Assembly: GCA_030998015.1 (NCBI GenBank)
Contig: JARWMV010000022.1
Coordinates: forward strand, 124,001 to 188,000
Reading direction: 5' to 3'
DNA: 64,000 nt
Origin: Ceratorhiza oryzae-sativae
Lineage: Eukaryota > Basidiomycota > Agaricomycetes > Cantharellales > Ceratobasidiaceae
Of this stretch, positions 1-12,796 are shown one piece after another. Each line of letters opens with the position of its first letter. Position 1 is the first letter of the stretch. A program made the position numbers and the translations under genes. The notes beneath the pieces are model-generated. The model was not told the origin of the DNA, searched no databases, and worked only from the letters and a program-made list of their open reading frames with translations.

Positions 1-243
1 AGGCTATCCTTCATTGGAGTTTTAATATTTAATCGCCTTGCACTAAACGCTGCACAAGCCGAAAAATTAGATCGTGGCCAGAAATGGTTCACGCTTGGTA
101 GTGGCGTCCCACAGGTAGGTAGCCCTGCACTTATCTGGATGGCCCATGTCAGACTCTACTTTGGGGGTGGCTTGGCTCTGTTTGGTGACTGCGCACGTAA
201 GCGAGAACCGTTGGAGTGCAGTACACCCCAACCTGCTGTCAAC

Positions 244-1268
244 ATGGCGACCATTCTTTCCGAGCTTGGTGTAGATGAAATTTCCGAGTCAGATTATTTT
301 CGAAAGAGCTCTGAGTTCCAGATATGGTTGCGAGACGAACGAGGCAAATTCTTCGATGAACTGACAGGGGATAAAGCCCGCCGGTGAGTGAGAGCCAGCC
401 CGACCGGCTGTGGTCATTTATGTTCTCTCTTGCCTCAGATATTTTCGCAAATTTGTCAAATTTGGTGCCCAATAATCATCCTTTACACCTGATCTGATCA
501 GTTGGCAGGCATGGAATCAGGGCAAGCTTTCCAAGTCGATATACATGGCCGACGCGGCGACAGAGGGTGCTCGCTCCGCAGCCACCCACACAGCATATAA
601 ATGGGCATTTGCCGGCAACGATTCCAAAATTAGCCAAGCAGAGCTCAAAGCGGCTCGCGAAGCTGGTAAGCCTCAGCTTGTGTTTGTCAGCTCGCTAGCC
701 ACAAGTCGCCCACAGTTAACCGCGCGACGCATCGTTCTGAGAAGACTCTTGGTCCCACAATGCCGCCGAGCCATGGTTCGGCCTCTTTGGCTACCTCTGC
801 ATCTGACCGAACCCTACAACGTGAGGCCGAAATTGACGGCGCAAAGCAAGAACGTCGGGTCCAATAAGCGCAGCCGAGAACGAATCGAGGACGAAGATGG
901 TGGAGTTGGGCCGAAGCTACTCGGGCGCGAAGGAATGATGGAAAAGAAACGGGCCAAGCGAGAAGAGGATCGGGCGATGCGCAACCGAAAGGAGGATGGT
1001 GGATTGGAAGTCGCCGAGGATTTCTTGATGGGATCTGGGCATAGTGACAGTTTTCAAGCCGCGTCAGTAGCCCAGCTTCCCCGCACCTGCCCAAACTCAA
1101 CTGGATATGTTGAATAGGATCATGAAGCGCGATGCCGCCCGGGCAAGATGGGCAGAACAGAAACAGGCTGAAGGCGGCACATCGCAGGCCCGACGAGAGG
1201 CCATGAAGGCCAAGGACGCTCAGACAATGGCAATGTTCCAGAATCTGGCAAAAGAACGGTTTGGATGA
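244..1268 (+). CDS. SCI1-like (style cell-cycle inhibitor 1 family) protein, with two apparent frame breaks
   Basis: The model is join(244..383,439..454,509..665,716..1268). The N-terminal half matches the short SCI1 domain known from plants and fungi: an ESDYFRKSSEFQIWL segment, then DERGKFFDELTGDKARRYF, then WNQGKLSKSIY and a YKWAF motif. The family is small, nuclear and basic; its biochemical role in fungi is not established. The second half is a charged helical tail (EKKRAKREEDRAMRNR) ending in AMFQNLAKERFG, a typical family C-terminus. The reading frame breaks twice in the last exon: near 860-868 (one extra base after the QERR segment) and near 1078-1082, where a run of four C would have to be three. 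Exon 2 uses a weak donor (GTCAAA). The breaks look like sequencing indels, but a decayed copy cannot be excluded. The 243 bases before the start hold no recognisable gene. Confidence 0.72.
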
Positions 1269-1525
1269 GTCGCTGTACCTACTCGATGCTGGGGCATTTG
1301 CCGAGTTTAGTTGCACTAACTGTGCATGAACTCTCCCATCCCAAATGCGAACCTGTGATGCGAACAGCCAAATGTGAGCCATGAGGTGATTCATGAGTCA
1401 CGACATATTACCAACTTGCGGGAATATACACGCGTTTATTAGCAGCCAAAGCCAGACGTTCTCAACAATCTCTCTTGATCGAAACGATACATTGACTTAG
1501 AGAACGACAGCACAATATCTGGGAT

Positions 1526-2738
1526 CTAATTCTTGCGCTCGAGTCCTCTAGGTCGCTCTTTGACGACAAACTTGTTCCCGTCGCGGTCAGCCGATTTGCG
1601 CGTGCGGCGGCCTTTGGTGAGCCAGCCCCAGACTGAACGTGGGTGCTTTCCTCCCTTGGATTTACCTCGCCCGCCTCCGTGGGGGTGATCGCACCTGAGC
1701 AACCAGGGTGAGTGAGGACGGGCCAAGTTGAATGGACACTCACGCATTCATCGCGACACCGCGGACATGCGGGCGCTTGCCCAGCCATCTGCTTCGGCCG
1801 GCCTTGCCCAGATTGCGCCCCTTCCAGTCGGCGTTGCTGACTTTGCCGATGGTGGCGACACAGCGCTGCATGATGTTGCGAACTTCGCCGCTCTGGAGGC
1901 GAACCTGGGTCCAGAGGCCCTTGTCGTCGTGGGCCACCACCTGGCCGAATGCGCCTGCTGACCGGACTAGCATCGCGCGGCCGGTGGGGGAGAGTGCAAT
2001 GGCGTGGATGAGTGTGCCCGCGGGGATGAGTCTGAGGGGAAGGACGTTGCCCGGTTTGAGCGTGCGCGTGCGCAGGACGCCGAGCGAGAGGCTGGCGGAT
2101 GCATTAGCGGCGGCGATGTCGCTCGCGTCGGGAGCCGCCGACAGCGCGACCTGGGGCGACGCCGGGGCGGCAAGAGCCTTGAGCGAGCGCTTGGTCGGGG
2201 CTGGCGAATCGACAAAGCCTTCGATCAGGCCAGACGGGATTCCACTCCGGAAGCTCTCGACGACGTCGCCGGCGCGCAGCCCATCGCAGGCGAGGATGTA
2301 GCTCCAGGGCTGGGCCGACCCAGGGTCCCTGGCCTTGATGAGAGCAATGTGCGCGCTTCGTCCGGGATCGTACTCGATGCGGACGACGTCGTGGGGGCCG
2401 GGCGTGGTGCGCATAAAGTCGACGATGCGCAGTCGCTGCCGGTGGCCACCCCCCCGGGAGCGGACGACGACACGGCCGCCGCGCCCTCGGCCGGCCTTTT
2501 CGCGCTTGGCGACGGTGAGCGCACGCAGCGGCCGACCCTGGAACAGGTGGGGTGAGACAGGCAGGCGCAGATGTCGGAGCGAGGGCGTGACCGGCTTGTA
2601 CGTCTTGAACTGCGTCGACGAGCCCTGCACTGGCGGCGACAGCGTAGACGGCGGGCGCTTCGGGACGTTTGGCTTGGCGAGTGCTGCCGCCGTCGTCGAA
2701 AAGGCCCGGCCGAGGCCAGGCAAGAGGCGGGAGAGCAT
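1526..2738 (-). CDS. RML2: Mitochondrial large-subunit ribosomal protein uL2m
   Basis: The model is complement(join(1526..1694,1744..2738)), 387 residues, with one 49-nt intron. This is the mitochondrial homologue of bacterial L2, which binds the peptidyl-transferase region of the large-subunit rRNA. The first 40 or so residues are Arg/Ala/Ser-rich without acidic residues, like a matrix presequence ([20 protein letters not shown]). The L2 core follows: [19 protein letters not shown], the OB-like segment with [14 protein letters not shown], and the C-terminal domain with the diagnostic [16 protein letters not shown] loop after the splice junction, which supports the intron. It is divergent from the RVB2 gene with 67 bp between the start codons. 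A central Ala/Ser-rich insert of about 50 residues after residue 180 is longer than in bacterial L2. Confidence 0.93.
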
Positions 2739-2805
2739 GGAAGATTGCGGGCGGTCACGTGCAGGCTCGCACGGTCACGTGTGGCGAGACGGACTTTTCC
2801 TGACC
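2739..2805. promoter_or_regulatory. Divergent promoter of uL2m and RVB2 with two GTCACGTG boxes
   Basis: Only 67 bp separate the two start codons. It contains two copies of GGTCACGTG with CACGTG cores at 2756-2761 and 2776-2781, 20 bp apart. CACGTG is the E-box core bound by fungal bHLH factors of the Cbf1 type; which factor binds here is unknown. The same motif occurs in other short promoters of this window. Confidence 0.6.
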
Positions 2806-4379
<1,574 letters not shown>

Positions 4380-5509
4380 GGACCCTCAGCCTCTCTGATC
4401 TGTCAGATCCACCAAAATCATATACCATTCAGTTGGTTACTACCTTGTTGTCCATTTCCTACCGAAACGTTTGTGATTTTCACATCATATTGCTATATCA
4501 CTCACTCTATCGGTCGTTCACCTACTCTAAGTCTGCTCCAAACATTCGCCCCCCCAGACAACCTTGATCCGAACAATGTGCACCGTGTCCTAAACAATGA
4601 CATCCTATTGCTGCAAACCGATACGCTTGCGCATTAGACAGACTTTTAAGCCCGATGTCCGACCGTAAGACTCAAGAGCAAACACCCCCCGTTGGGTGGA
4701 TTCCCTTCAGACCGCGTTGGCTCTCATAGTCCTTTGCATATGCCGGGAACTAGCAGTTTGCCATTCCCTCGATTTCACAATTTCTCCCGCTCCGAGTTGA
4801 TGATTTGCTTGCGTCGTCGGAATCCTGTAGCATATCCGAGCCCCATTGATTTCGAGGTCAGATGAATCCAACCAATGACCCATGATTTGCCAGTGACTTT
4901 CAAAGCTAGAATTTTGAAGAGGTCGTTGTCTTGCGCAATAATTTCTATGCATCACCCGGGATTAAAACATGTAGAGTGGTATCGCCTATATGTACGGCTG
5001 GTTTAACTAACAAAAACGCCTCCACCACAACGCCCACATCCCCAGCTCCCTCGGCGCACGCTTGAGACCAACTCGGTTGTTCGTAAAACGGTCCCCGTCG
5101 ATACAACCGCACGGCCTATTTCACTCAACAGCCCTCCAAATCATACACACTTTCCTTATGGCTTGGTCTGACAAGTATCCCATTCAGATCCGAGCTCGGT
5201 CATTCTTACGTTTCGAAGGTGATAAGAAGGGGTCGATCAACAGTTGAGTATCCTCAAAGGCACATTGAACCAAAGCGGATCTCCAGCCCAGACTTGATTT
5301 GATTTTCCCTAAAATCAGAGAAGACCCTGCCCGGCTCTATTCGCCCACTGACATACCGATTCTTCTTCTAGCCAAGTACTATCTTGCGACACGGTAATTT
5401 TCTTGTACAAATTAAATTCATGCGCATATAATGGACGTAATCAGTAGAGTCATATAGCTACTGCCCATATATTTCACTTTTAAAATAGTCCAAGCTACGA
5501 TTTCTATCT
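4380..5509. other. Convergent intergenic region, no gene seen
   Basis: This lies between the 3' ends of RVB2 and eIF2-gamma. Both strands hold only short, low-quality reading frames with no recognisable protein. The part next to 5400-5510 is AT-rich, as expected for a terminator region. Confidence 0.6.
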
Positions 5510-7353
5510 TTAATCTAGATCAATCGTGGTCCCGCGCCGTACACTACCCCATCCAATAAGACGCCAATGCTAAGAACGGAATTGAGCCACACTTCTTACT
5601 CATTAAATTATATAAACATACCTTGTCGATTCGCCGACTGAGCGCAACCTTCTCTCCGACCTCGGTGCATGCGGGGCTGGTGAGAAGAATCTTTGCGAGG
5701 TCACCCTAGAAATATGCTAGTATCAGCACGGGTGCAGTCGCTAAAACGATGGGTCGCACCTTGGTATTCATGACACGACCCCCAGTCGATGTCGAGCCAA
5801 TGTTCACCATGAGCACGTCGTTCTTAACTAGCTTCGACACCTTCATACGATCATATAAGTCAATGAAAAGCCAGGGGTTGCAGCACACACCTTGGTTTGC
5901 TTTTTATCCTCAGTTTTTACACCAAGCAACCGTCGCAGAAGGAAGAAACTGATCTCCAACTCTGAGTGGAGCAAGTCAACAAAATCTCAGCGGCATTTCA
6001 TCGGCGTACCAGTATAGACGCTTGGCAGCTCGCCCACTGCTCCCAAAACTTGCCCAACCAGCCGATCAGCACGACAGATTGTAGGGTCTATGCGTGTGCC
6101 GACACCTATTAATCCACCCGGAACAGCAAACTTGAGTTCGTTTCTCTCTGCAAGAAGAGAAATTATTTGGGAAAAGATTGGCCGGCACCGAACCTTTCCC
6201 TCGTTGTCCTTTGTGATGATCCCTGGGCGGATCTCGACCTGTTGACCGACACGGAGGACCCCTTGTAGAATGGATCCTCCGGCAACACCGCCCCGAAGCT
6301 CATCCACCTCTGCGCCAGGTTTGTTGACATCGAATGACCGAATGACGATTAGCCTGGGTGAGGATGTAAAATCTCGCGTTGGAGTCGGAATAGTGCGAAG
6401 GATGTATTCGTTGACGGCATCAATATTGTATTTTAGCTGAGCAGAAATTGGGACAATGGGCGAGTTTTCGGCGATTGTGCCTGCGCTCGAGTTGAGTGGA
6501 GCCGCGCGGACACAAGATCCGACATACCTTTGACAAACTGCACAATGCTATTATGATGCTCTATTGCAGCTTGCTCTCGGATCAAGTCAACCTTGTTTTG
6601 GAGGATGATAATGTGGTTCAGCTTCATTATTTCGACCGCAGCCAAATGTTCCGAGGTCTGTGGTTGAGGGCAAGTTTCGTTGCCGGCGACAAGTAGGAGA
6701 GCAGCATCCATGACGGCGGCGCCGTTTAGCATGGTCGCCATCAGAATATCGTGACCGGGGCACTACAGGGAGCAGCTTAGGGGGTTTGGCATGGTTGAAT
6801 AGCGAGCGACTCACATCGACGAATGACACATGACTGCGGTACAGTGAGTCAGTTGGATAAATGCGGTATCAAGACTCGCACCGCATGAGTTTCATTCGCG
6901 AGCCACATCCTGGGCGCTCGCATGGTGGACGTTCTTCCATGTCGGACCTATACGATTTGTAGCAACCTGGCCGAGGGCATTTTTCGTTTTCGCATTTGTA
7001 GATCTGTAGAAGGCTCAGCTTGGATGCCCCCCGATAACTAGGCCCGAACCTTGGCGTTTGCGTATCCTGGGATAGAGTAAGTGCGAATGTCCAGACTTCA
7101 ACTGCTCACATACCTAACTTGATCGTGATATTGCGCTCCAGCTCGTTCTTGAACCTCACAGTCATGACTCCGGAAATCGCCTTGACCACGGTGGATTTGC
7201 CGTGAGCGACATGGCCGATGGTCCCGAGGTTGATCGTGGCCTGCCGAGTGTTAGGTAGATCGGTTAATATATGCATGTATTCACCTGATTTCTTATGACC
7301 TCGGGCGAGTCTGGGGTCAGCTTGGACACATCGACTTGGTATTCGTCGGCCAT
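5510..7353 (-). CDS. GCD11: Translation initiation factor eIF2 subunit gamma
   Basis: The model has eleven exons: complement(join(5510..5569,5622..5705,5760..5840,5891..5961,6010..6480,6528..6762,6815..6833,6882..7003,7050..7066,7114..7240,7285..7353)), 451 residues, all phases closing. eIF2-gamma is the GTPase that carries initiator Met-tRNA to the 40S subunit. Visible motifs are G1 [10 protein letters not shown]3 DCPGHD and G4 NKVD, plus a zinc ribbon with four Cys between G2 and G3 (KCENEKC ... CERPGC). Domain II/III blocks include the FDVNKPG segment, [21 protein letters not shown] and a C-terminal WRLIGWG segment. Two micro-exons (19 and 17 nt) are needed to restore conserved sequence. 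Only 99 bp separate its start from the divergent aldehyde dehydrogenase. Confidence 0.97.
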
Positions 7354-7452
7354 GGTCAAGGGTGAGTCAAAATTCATCATATGAGAGCACGTGACTAGGG
7401 ATACACTCGTCACGTGAACATTGTTGACATTGACACGACCACCACACGGGCG
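7354..7452. promoter_or_regulatory. Divergent promoter of eIF2-gamma and aldehyde dehydrogenase with two GTCACGTG boxes
   Basis: CACGTG cores lie at 7388-7393 (as GCACGTGAC, i.e. GTCACGTG on the reverse strand) and 7411-7416 (as GTCACGTGA), 23 bp apart. The pairing and spacing resemble the uL2m/RVB2 promoter. Confidence 0.6.
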
Positions 7453-9993
7453 ATGGAGGTGCGCTATCGTTTCTGGCATATGCACTCTGACTGACGTCGC
7501 CCAGGAGTACATTGACGACATTGCATATGACTACCAAGACGACGGATACCTCCCGGGCGACTTTGAAGCGTATCCCGCTGACGACTGGAACAGTGCCGAC
7601 TACACTCAGTATTATGGAGCCGCGTCAGTATACACCACGTGGAACATTGACTTTAGGCTGACATCCACATAGCGAAAATGAAGGATTCGATATCTTCATC
7701 CCGTTGCTGTTGTTCACGTTCTTGGGCATATACCTCGTCTACAACCGTTACCACACGATCCGCAACCGTCCCATCCGGTTTTCCATTCCCGCTCCCGACG
7801 CGTCCTTCATCAACTGGCGCTCGCTCATCATCCCCAACCCACATCTGAACTCTCACCTCGATGACCCCATGCTCCTGCCCGCTCACAGCGACCCGGCCTG
7901 GCGCGACACCGCCCAACCCGAAGGAACCGAAGCGGAGATTGTGCATGAGCGGAAATTTGTTACCAGCTATGATCCCAGCACAGGCCAGCACATTGCCACG
8001 ATTCCTTGTGATCGACCGATTGAAATCCGTAGGGAGCATTGTCTGTTCTCCCCTTTTTTCACCTGACGCACGCTCGATTTTAGACCACAAAATTCAGCTC
8101 GCTCAACGCGCCCAAACTTATTGGGCTCGCTCATCCTGGGTTGAGCGCCGTCGTGTCCTGCGCTCCCTCTTACGCTGGACAATCGATGAAAAGGAAACCA
8201 TCGCCCGTGTCTGCTGCCGCGATACCGGAAAGACTAGTATGTGCCTCTTCAGTTGCTCTACTCTATGTTAACAACTCCCCAAGTGATCGATGCTGCATTT
8301 GGCGAAATATTGACGACCTGCTCCAAGGCCACCTGGCTAATCAAAAACGGCGAACGTGTTTTGCGTACTGAACGACGCAGTGGCAACCTTTTATTGGCTC
8401 ACAAGATTGCTACTGTCCAGTATGAACCATTGGGTGTTGTATCGGCAATCGTATCTTGGAACTATCGTATGTCCACCTAATCTCATCCACATCAACCTGT
8501 TAATTTTTTTTCAGCCTTTCACAACGTTCTCTCTCCCATCCTTGCTGCCTTGACCGCTGGAAACGGCATCGTGATCAAATGCTCTGAGCATGTAGCCTGG
8601 TCCTCGCGCTACTTTGTCGCCGCTGTTCGCGAATGCCTACGTGTCTGCCGTTGGGATCCCGATTTGGTTCAGCTAGTCGTATGCCTCCCAGAAGACGCCG
8701 AAGCGCTTACTACATCTCCTTTGATCAGGTTCGTTGAGTTCTTTCCAACACAGTCCTTGATAGTTTATCAATCCGTCGTTTTCCGTTAGGCACATTACAT
8801 TCATTGGCTCGGAAGAGGTCGGACGCCGCGTCGCCCAGGCTGCGACAGTGCACCTTACGCCATGCACACTTGAGCTTGGAGGAAAAGATCCGGCAATTGT
8901 ACTTCCGGGCACTGACGTTCAAAAATGGGCCAGCATGTGGATGCGCGGTGTCTTGTAAGTTGTCGTGCGCAAATGACAGGCCACCATGTCTTACCCTCAT
9001 CCCAGCCAGGCCTCTGGACAGAATTGCATTGGCATAGAACGGTTTATTGTGCACTCATCCGTCTACCCTCAGTTTATGGCTGAAATGGACCGTCGAATTA
9101 AGTTGCTCCGTACCGGCAGCGTTCTCAACGCTTCAGCGGAAGGATTCGTTCAGATCATGATACTGGCGCCATGATATCTTCAGCCCGATTCAACGAACTC
9201 GAGCGACTTGTCCAGGCAGCGGTTGAGGATGGCGCAGATCTTGTTGTTGGCGGCGGTCGCTGGCGCAACCCCTACCTGGAGGAAGGCCTTTATTTTAGCC
9301 CCACACTGCTTGGAAACGTTAGTGATCAAATGGAGATTGCGCAGACGGAAGGCAAGTTATTCCCGCTAATACTAGTTCCACACCAAAACTTCAATTTGCT
9401 GACCTTGATGTAGTATTCGCCCCGATCATGCTCGTCATGCCATATGATACGGTCCCTGAGGCAATTGAAATTGCTAACAGCACTCGGTATGGACTTGGCG
9501 CGAGCGTTTGGGGACCAGACGAAACCTTGTGCGCTCACGTCGCCCGTGAACTGGAATGTGGCATGGTTTCTATCAACGACTTTGGCGTTTTTTATGTACG
9601 CCCTCTGCGCCTGTTTTCCTGTTCATACTTATTGACCCGTTCATAGCTCAACCAAGATCTGCCGTTTGGTGGTGTAAAAGCTTCTGGTTACGGACGATTC
9701 GGCGGACCCGAAGGCCTGCGCTCACTGACTAATCCCAAAGCAATGATCGTCGACAAATGGCCATGGCTCGTTCGCACACAAATCCCGCGTGTGCTAGATT
9801 ACCCGATCGGCAGTTTAGTAAAGAGCTGGTGCGTCTTGGTTTACCAGAAATAACAGCATACTCACGTTTCTTGCGCAGGGAATTCGTAAGCGGTTTGGTT
9901 AATTTCGCATATGGCGATAGCTACAAGGAGCAGTTTGATGGTCTGGTTAAACTCGCAAGGGCAGCACGAGCAGTGCCCGCACCTGCATCATAG
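7453..9993 (+). CDS. Membrane-anchored aldehyde dehydrogenase, MSC7 type
   Basis: The model is join(7453..7458,7505..7623,7673..8028,8084..8236,8284..8466,8515..8728,8790..8954,9006..9351,9414..9595,9647..9828,9879..9993), about 673 residues. NAD(P)-dependent aldehyde oxidation is inferred from the fold. An acidic N-terminus is followed by a membrane segment at about residues 49-67 ([20 protein letters not shown]), then the ALDH domain: FIGSEEVG (cofactor binding), catalytic-base region ELGGKDP, catalytic Cys in GQNCIG, and [15 protein letters not shown] near the C-terminus. Yeast MSC7 has this layout. The first coding exon is only 6 nt (ATG GAG). The exon 9006-9351 is one base short: phases close only if one base is added near 9150-9160, just before [11 protein letters not shown]. 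The next intron (9352-9413) has a GC donor. Confidence 0.92.
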
Positions 9994-10647
9994 TGTATTC
10001 CTGCATTTAGATTTGTCTTCCTATTGGATTCTTTTGAGTGTATGCGGATTTCATTGGCGTACACAATGTAGTAATCGCTTGTTTGTCACACGGTTTTCTT
10101 CTACAATGATTAAGTACTGTAAAGTCCAGAGTAGTAACATGACGTGGGTCAGTATCACAGCTAGGTTCAATGGGGGTTCCTGTATCCACTAATGTCAGTT
10201 GGAGCGTTGGGTCGGCCACGTCCGCAACAACCATTTCACTTCGCACTAGGATCGTAACAAAGCTGTCGCACTCCACTTGATCGTTGCTGAGGGTTTAATC
10301 TGTATATGAGGGACAATCGGTTTTATCAACACATAGCCTGTGTCAACAAAGCTGCCGGCCGACGGACCCGCTTGGAGCGGGAGAGGATAGGTTGGGGATT
10401 GATTTAGATGTTGTGGGAAGCCATGGGTCTTTACAAACCCCTCTCGTGTCTTTTCAAACCTGCTACTGTCATGTGCATGAACTCATTGCGAGTGCATTTA
10501 TCAATGATAGATGCTGCAGCTCAGCATCTGCGTCGTAGAGGTTGGGTGTTGCCGAGATACGCTGTACGATGCAGGTTGAGTTTCAGTTTGGGGGAAATAG
10601 GTGATGTTTTGGCAGCTTTCTGTCGAGGGATTGTTGCTTTCTACACG
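9994..10647. other. Intergenic, no gene seen
   Basis: This is the 3' flank of the aldehyde dehydrogenase gene. Short frames on both strands show no family resemblance. It runs directly into the inverted repeat. Confidence 0.5.
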
Positions 10648-11297
10648 GGCTTACAAAAGTTTTGTAGCACTCGCGTTGATGCTCTAGACTAACAGAATCA
10701 GTGGGAAATTTGAATATTATTCATTATACACATAGTACATCATGCAAGGCATACTTTCAGAGCCCCAGAATAGCACTAGAGCATATGGATGTGGCAAGAA
10801 GGGAGCCACGGCAAAAGGGTGGTTTTACAGATCATCAATCTGGGAGTCCCCAGCTGAGCGGCGGTGGTACACATTTTGTAGCGCTATGCTGTGCAATCGC
10901 AACGAGCATTTGATTACTACTGCGTCCACTACTGTTGCAGAGATCCGGTAGCCTAAGGTTGGCACTTTCAGCGCCTTTTGGCCCAAAACTCCTCCAAAAC
11001 GGCACTTTCAAGCGCTGATGTCTCTGCAACAGCAGAGCACGCACTAGCAATCAAGTGCTTGTTGCAATTTGTCGGCACGGGCTACTAAGCTGGGGGCTGC
11101 CCGGATTGATGACCTACAAAACCGCCCCTTTTGAGTGTATCCCCTCTCGCCACATCTATATGCTCTAGAGCTGTTCTGGGGGTCTGAATGTATGGATTGT
11201 ATGGTGCACTATGTATATAATGCATAAGATTCAAAAATTCCGCTGATTCTGTTTGTCTACAGCACCAACGCGAGCGCGGCATGACTATTGTAAGCCA
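10648..11297. repeat. Long imperfect inverted repeat (foldback or MITE-like)
   Basis: The left arm (about 10648-10965) and the reverse complement of the right arm (about 10990-11297) align along nearly their whole length. Shared blocks in order are GGCTTACAA, CTCGCGTTG, AACAGAATCAG, ATTAT.CATTATA.ACATAGT, CCCCAGAA, TAGAGCATAT, GATGTGGC, GGTTTT, TCATCAATC, GCAACGAGCATTTGATT (against GCAACAAGCACTTGATT) and CTGTTGCAGAGA. Identity is about 75-80% by eye, with a loop near 10950-11020. No transposase is present and I could not define a target duplication. Confidence 0.75.
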
Positions 11298-11834
11298 GGG
11301 CAGGCGTTTCCCATACTCCAAAAAGCACACCATGTCACTCCTTATGGCACAGAAGTCCTAGCAAGCGCAACAACATTGGATGGGATCGGACCACCGTACC
11401 CTTTGACCGCTCTGAAAATCCCCCAATTTCTAGTGAGCCCACAGTGGCACATCACAGTCTCAACAGGCTTTGGAGCACTCGCTTAGCACCTGCTGCTGGC
11501 ACTACCGGGGTCTCGTGAGCTCTCCAATGCTTACTTTGACATGTAGAGCTTCTTTGTGCTGGCTCGATTTTCGGCTTTTGGCCGAGGAGAGTGCCAGAGT
11601 ACTGGTGTGATGGGGCAGTGGAGAATGAGCAACGATTGTGTTGCGTTGCAGGCACGAGACAGATTTGGCATATCCACTAGTGGGATGTAGGGTGTCTCTC
11701 TAGCAAGTGCAAGTAATTACGCATTTGTGCCACCAAGCGTATTTGTCCGTGTGTGGGAGCTGCTCAGTACCGGACTTTTTACATCCGTCCAGTCCCGCGT
11801 CCGCATCCACACGCACACCAACCTCGTCGTCGCC
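11298..11834. other. Intergenic, remnants of the same repeat family, eL28 upstream region
   Basis: No gene is seen. GGCTTTGGAGCAC at about 11466 recurs at about 20796, suggesting scattered fragments of one repeat family. The last 100 bp form the eL28 5' flank. Confidence 0.45.
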
Positions 11835-12660
11835 ATGTCAGTCGATCTTCAGTGGTACTTGCTGCGTGTAAGTATTTTGGCGTTCTCGGAAAACGGCTTT
11901 TGAGCGTTGGTGCAGAAAAACAATGCATTTATTGTCAAGCGCGTGCCCGAGGGTCCGATCTTTTCCAAGGAGCCGGGCAACTTGAAAAACATCCACTCGC
12001 GCAAATACTCGGGTCTCATTGGCGACAAGGTGCGTCGATCAGTGTTTTGACGAGGTGAACGGGCCAAGATGTATGATGACAGTCGCTGCACATTTCGCAA
12101 GGCGAAAACGGGATCAGTGTGACAGCCCGCAAGCCCAAGTCGACGTTGCACCAACACAAGACGGCCCAGCACAGCACGACGATCCGGCCTCGGTCGGGGC
12201 CGCGTCGGTCGCACGGGATCGTTGCGAGCCAGGCTCGGCTTGGGTACCGACCGGACTTGCGCAAGGTGGGTGTGGGCCTGGCGAAGATTCGGTGTTCTCT
12301 GTGGATCGCGCGGAGCATAGCAACTACGTTAGAACCTGCTGGGCGACCTTGGTCGATGCCCTGTCAGGCGTGGACATGATTGCGAGATGAACTGAAAGGC
12401 AGGGCTCAACGATCAATACGGCCCGAGCATCCTGTCGCTATCGGTGGCCGCTGCGGTGCTCCCCGCGGTACCCCGACTCGTGGATGCAGACATCCTGTCG
12501 TCGTGCTGCCTGTTCTCGGAGATGTGTGTCCGAACGCTGACGCTGTGTGTGTGTTTGCCAGGCCGCGCTGCAACGGGTGACTGCGCTGACGCTTGCGCAA
12601 CGAGAGAAGAAGCCGGCGCCGGAGAGGAAGTTGCGAGGGAAGAAAAAGGTGTCCGAGTGA
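11835..12660 (+). CDS. RPL28: 60S ribosomal protein eL28
   Basis: The model is join(11835..11867,11916..12029,12083..12265,12562..12660), 142 residues, all phases closing. It is a eukaryote-specific component of the large ribosomal subunit. The N-terminus MSVDLQWYLLRKNNAFIVKR, the block FSKEPGNLKNIHSRKYSGL and a later GISVTARKPK match the eL28 family, and the tail is Lys-rich. Saccharomyces lacks this protein, while basidiomycetes and animals have it. Intron 3 is 296 nt, about six times the usual size here, and could host another element. Confidence 0.92.
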
Positions 12661-12796
12661 CCGATGTGACTGTGTTGTGCATGTATCCCCCAGCCTATGC
12701 ATGTCATTTCATTTTGTTCTGTCGGATGCGGCCCTTTGTCAGGCACAGAGGCGCCCCGCGGTTGGAGCCCGCTCCCCACCACACCCGCTCCATCAC

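Noticed and set aside
1..243. Possible 3' end of another gene at the window edge
   Set aside because: An open stretch is visible but too short and without family resemblance to call.
687..1394. 235-codon reverse-strand frame over the SCI1-like gene
   Set aside because: Low-quality composition and antisense to a conserved domain.
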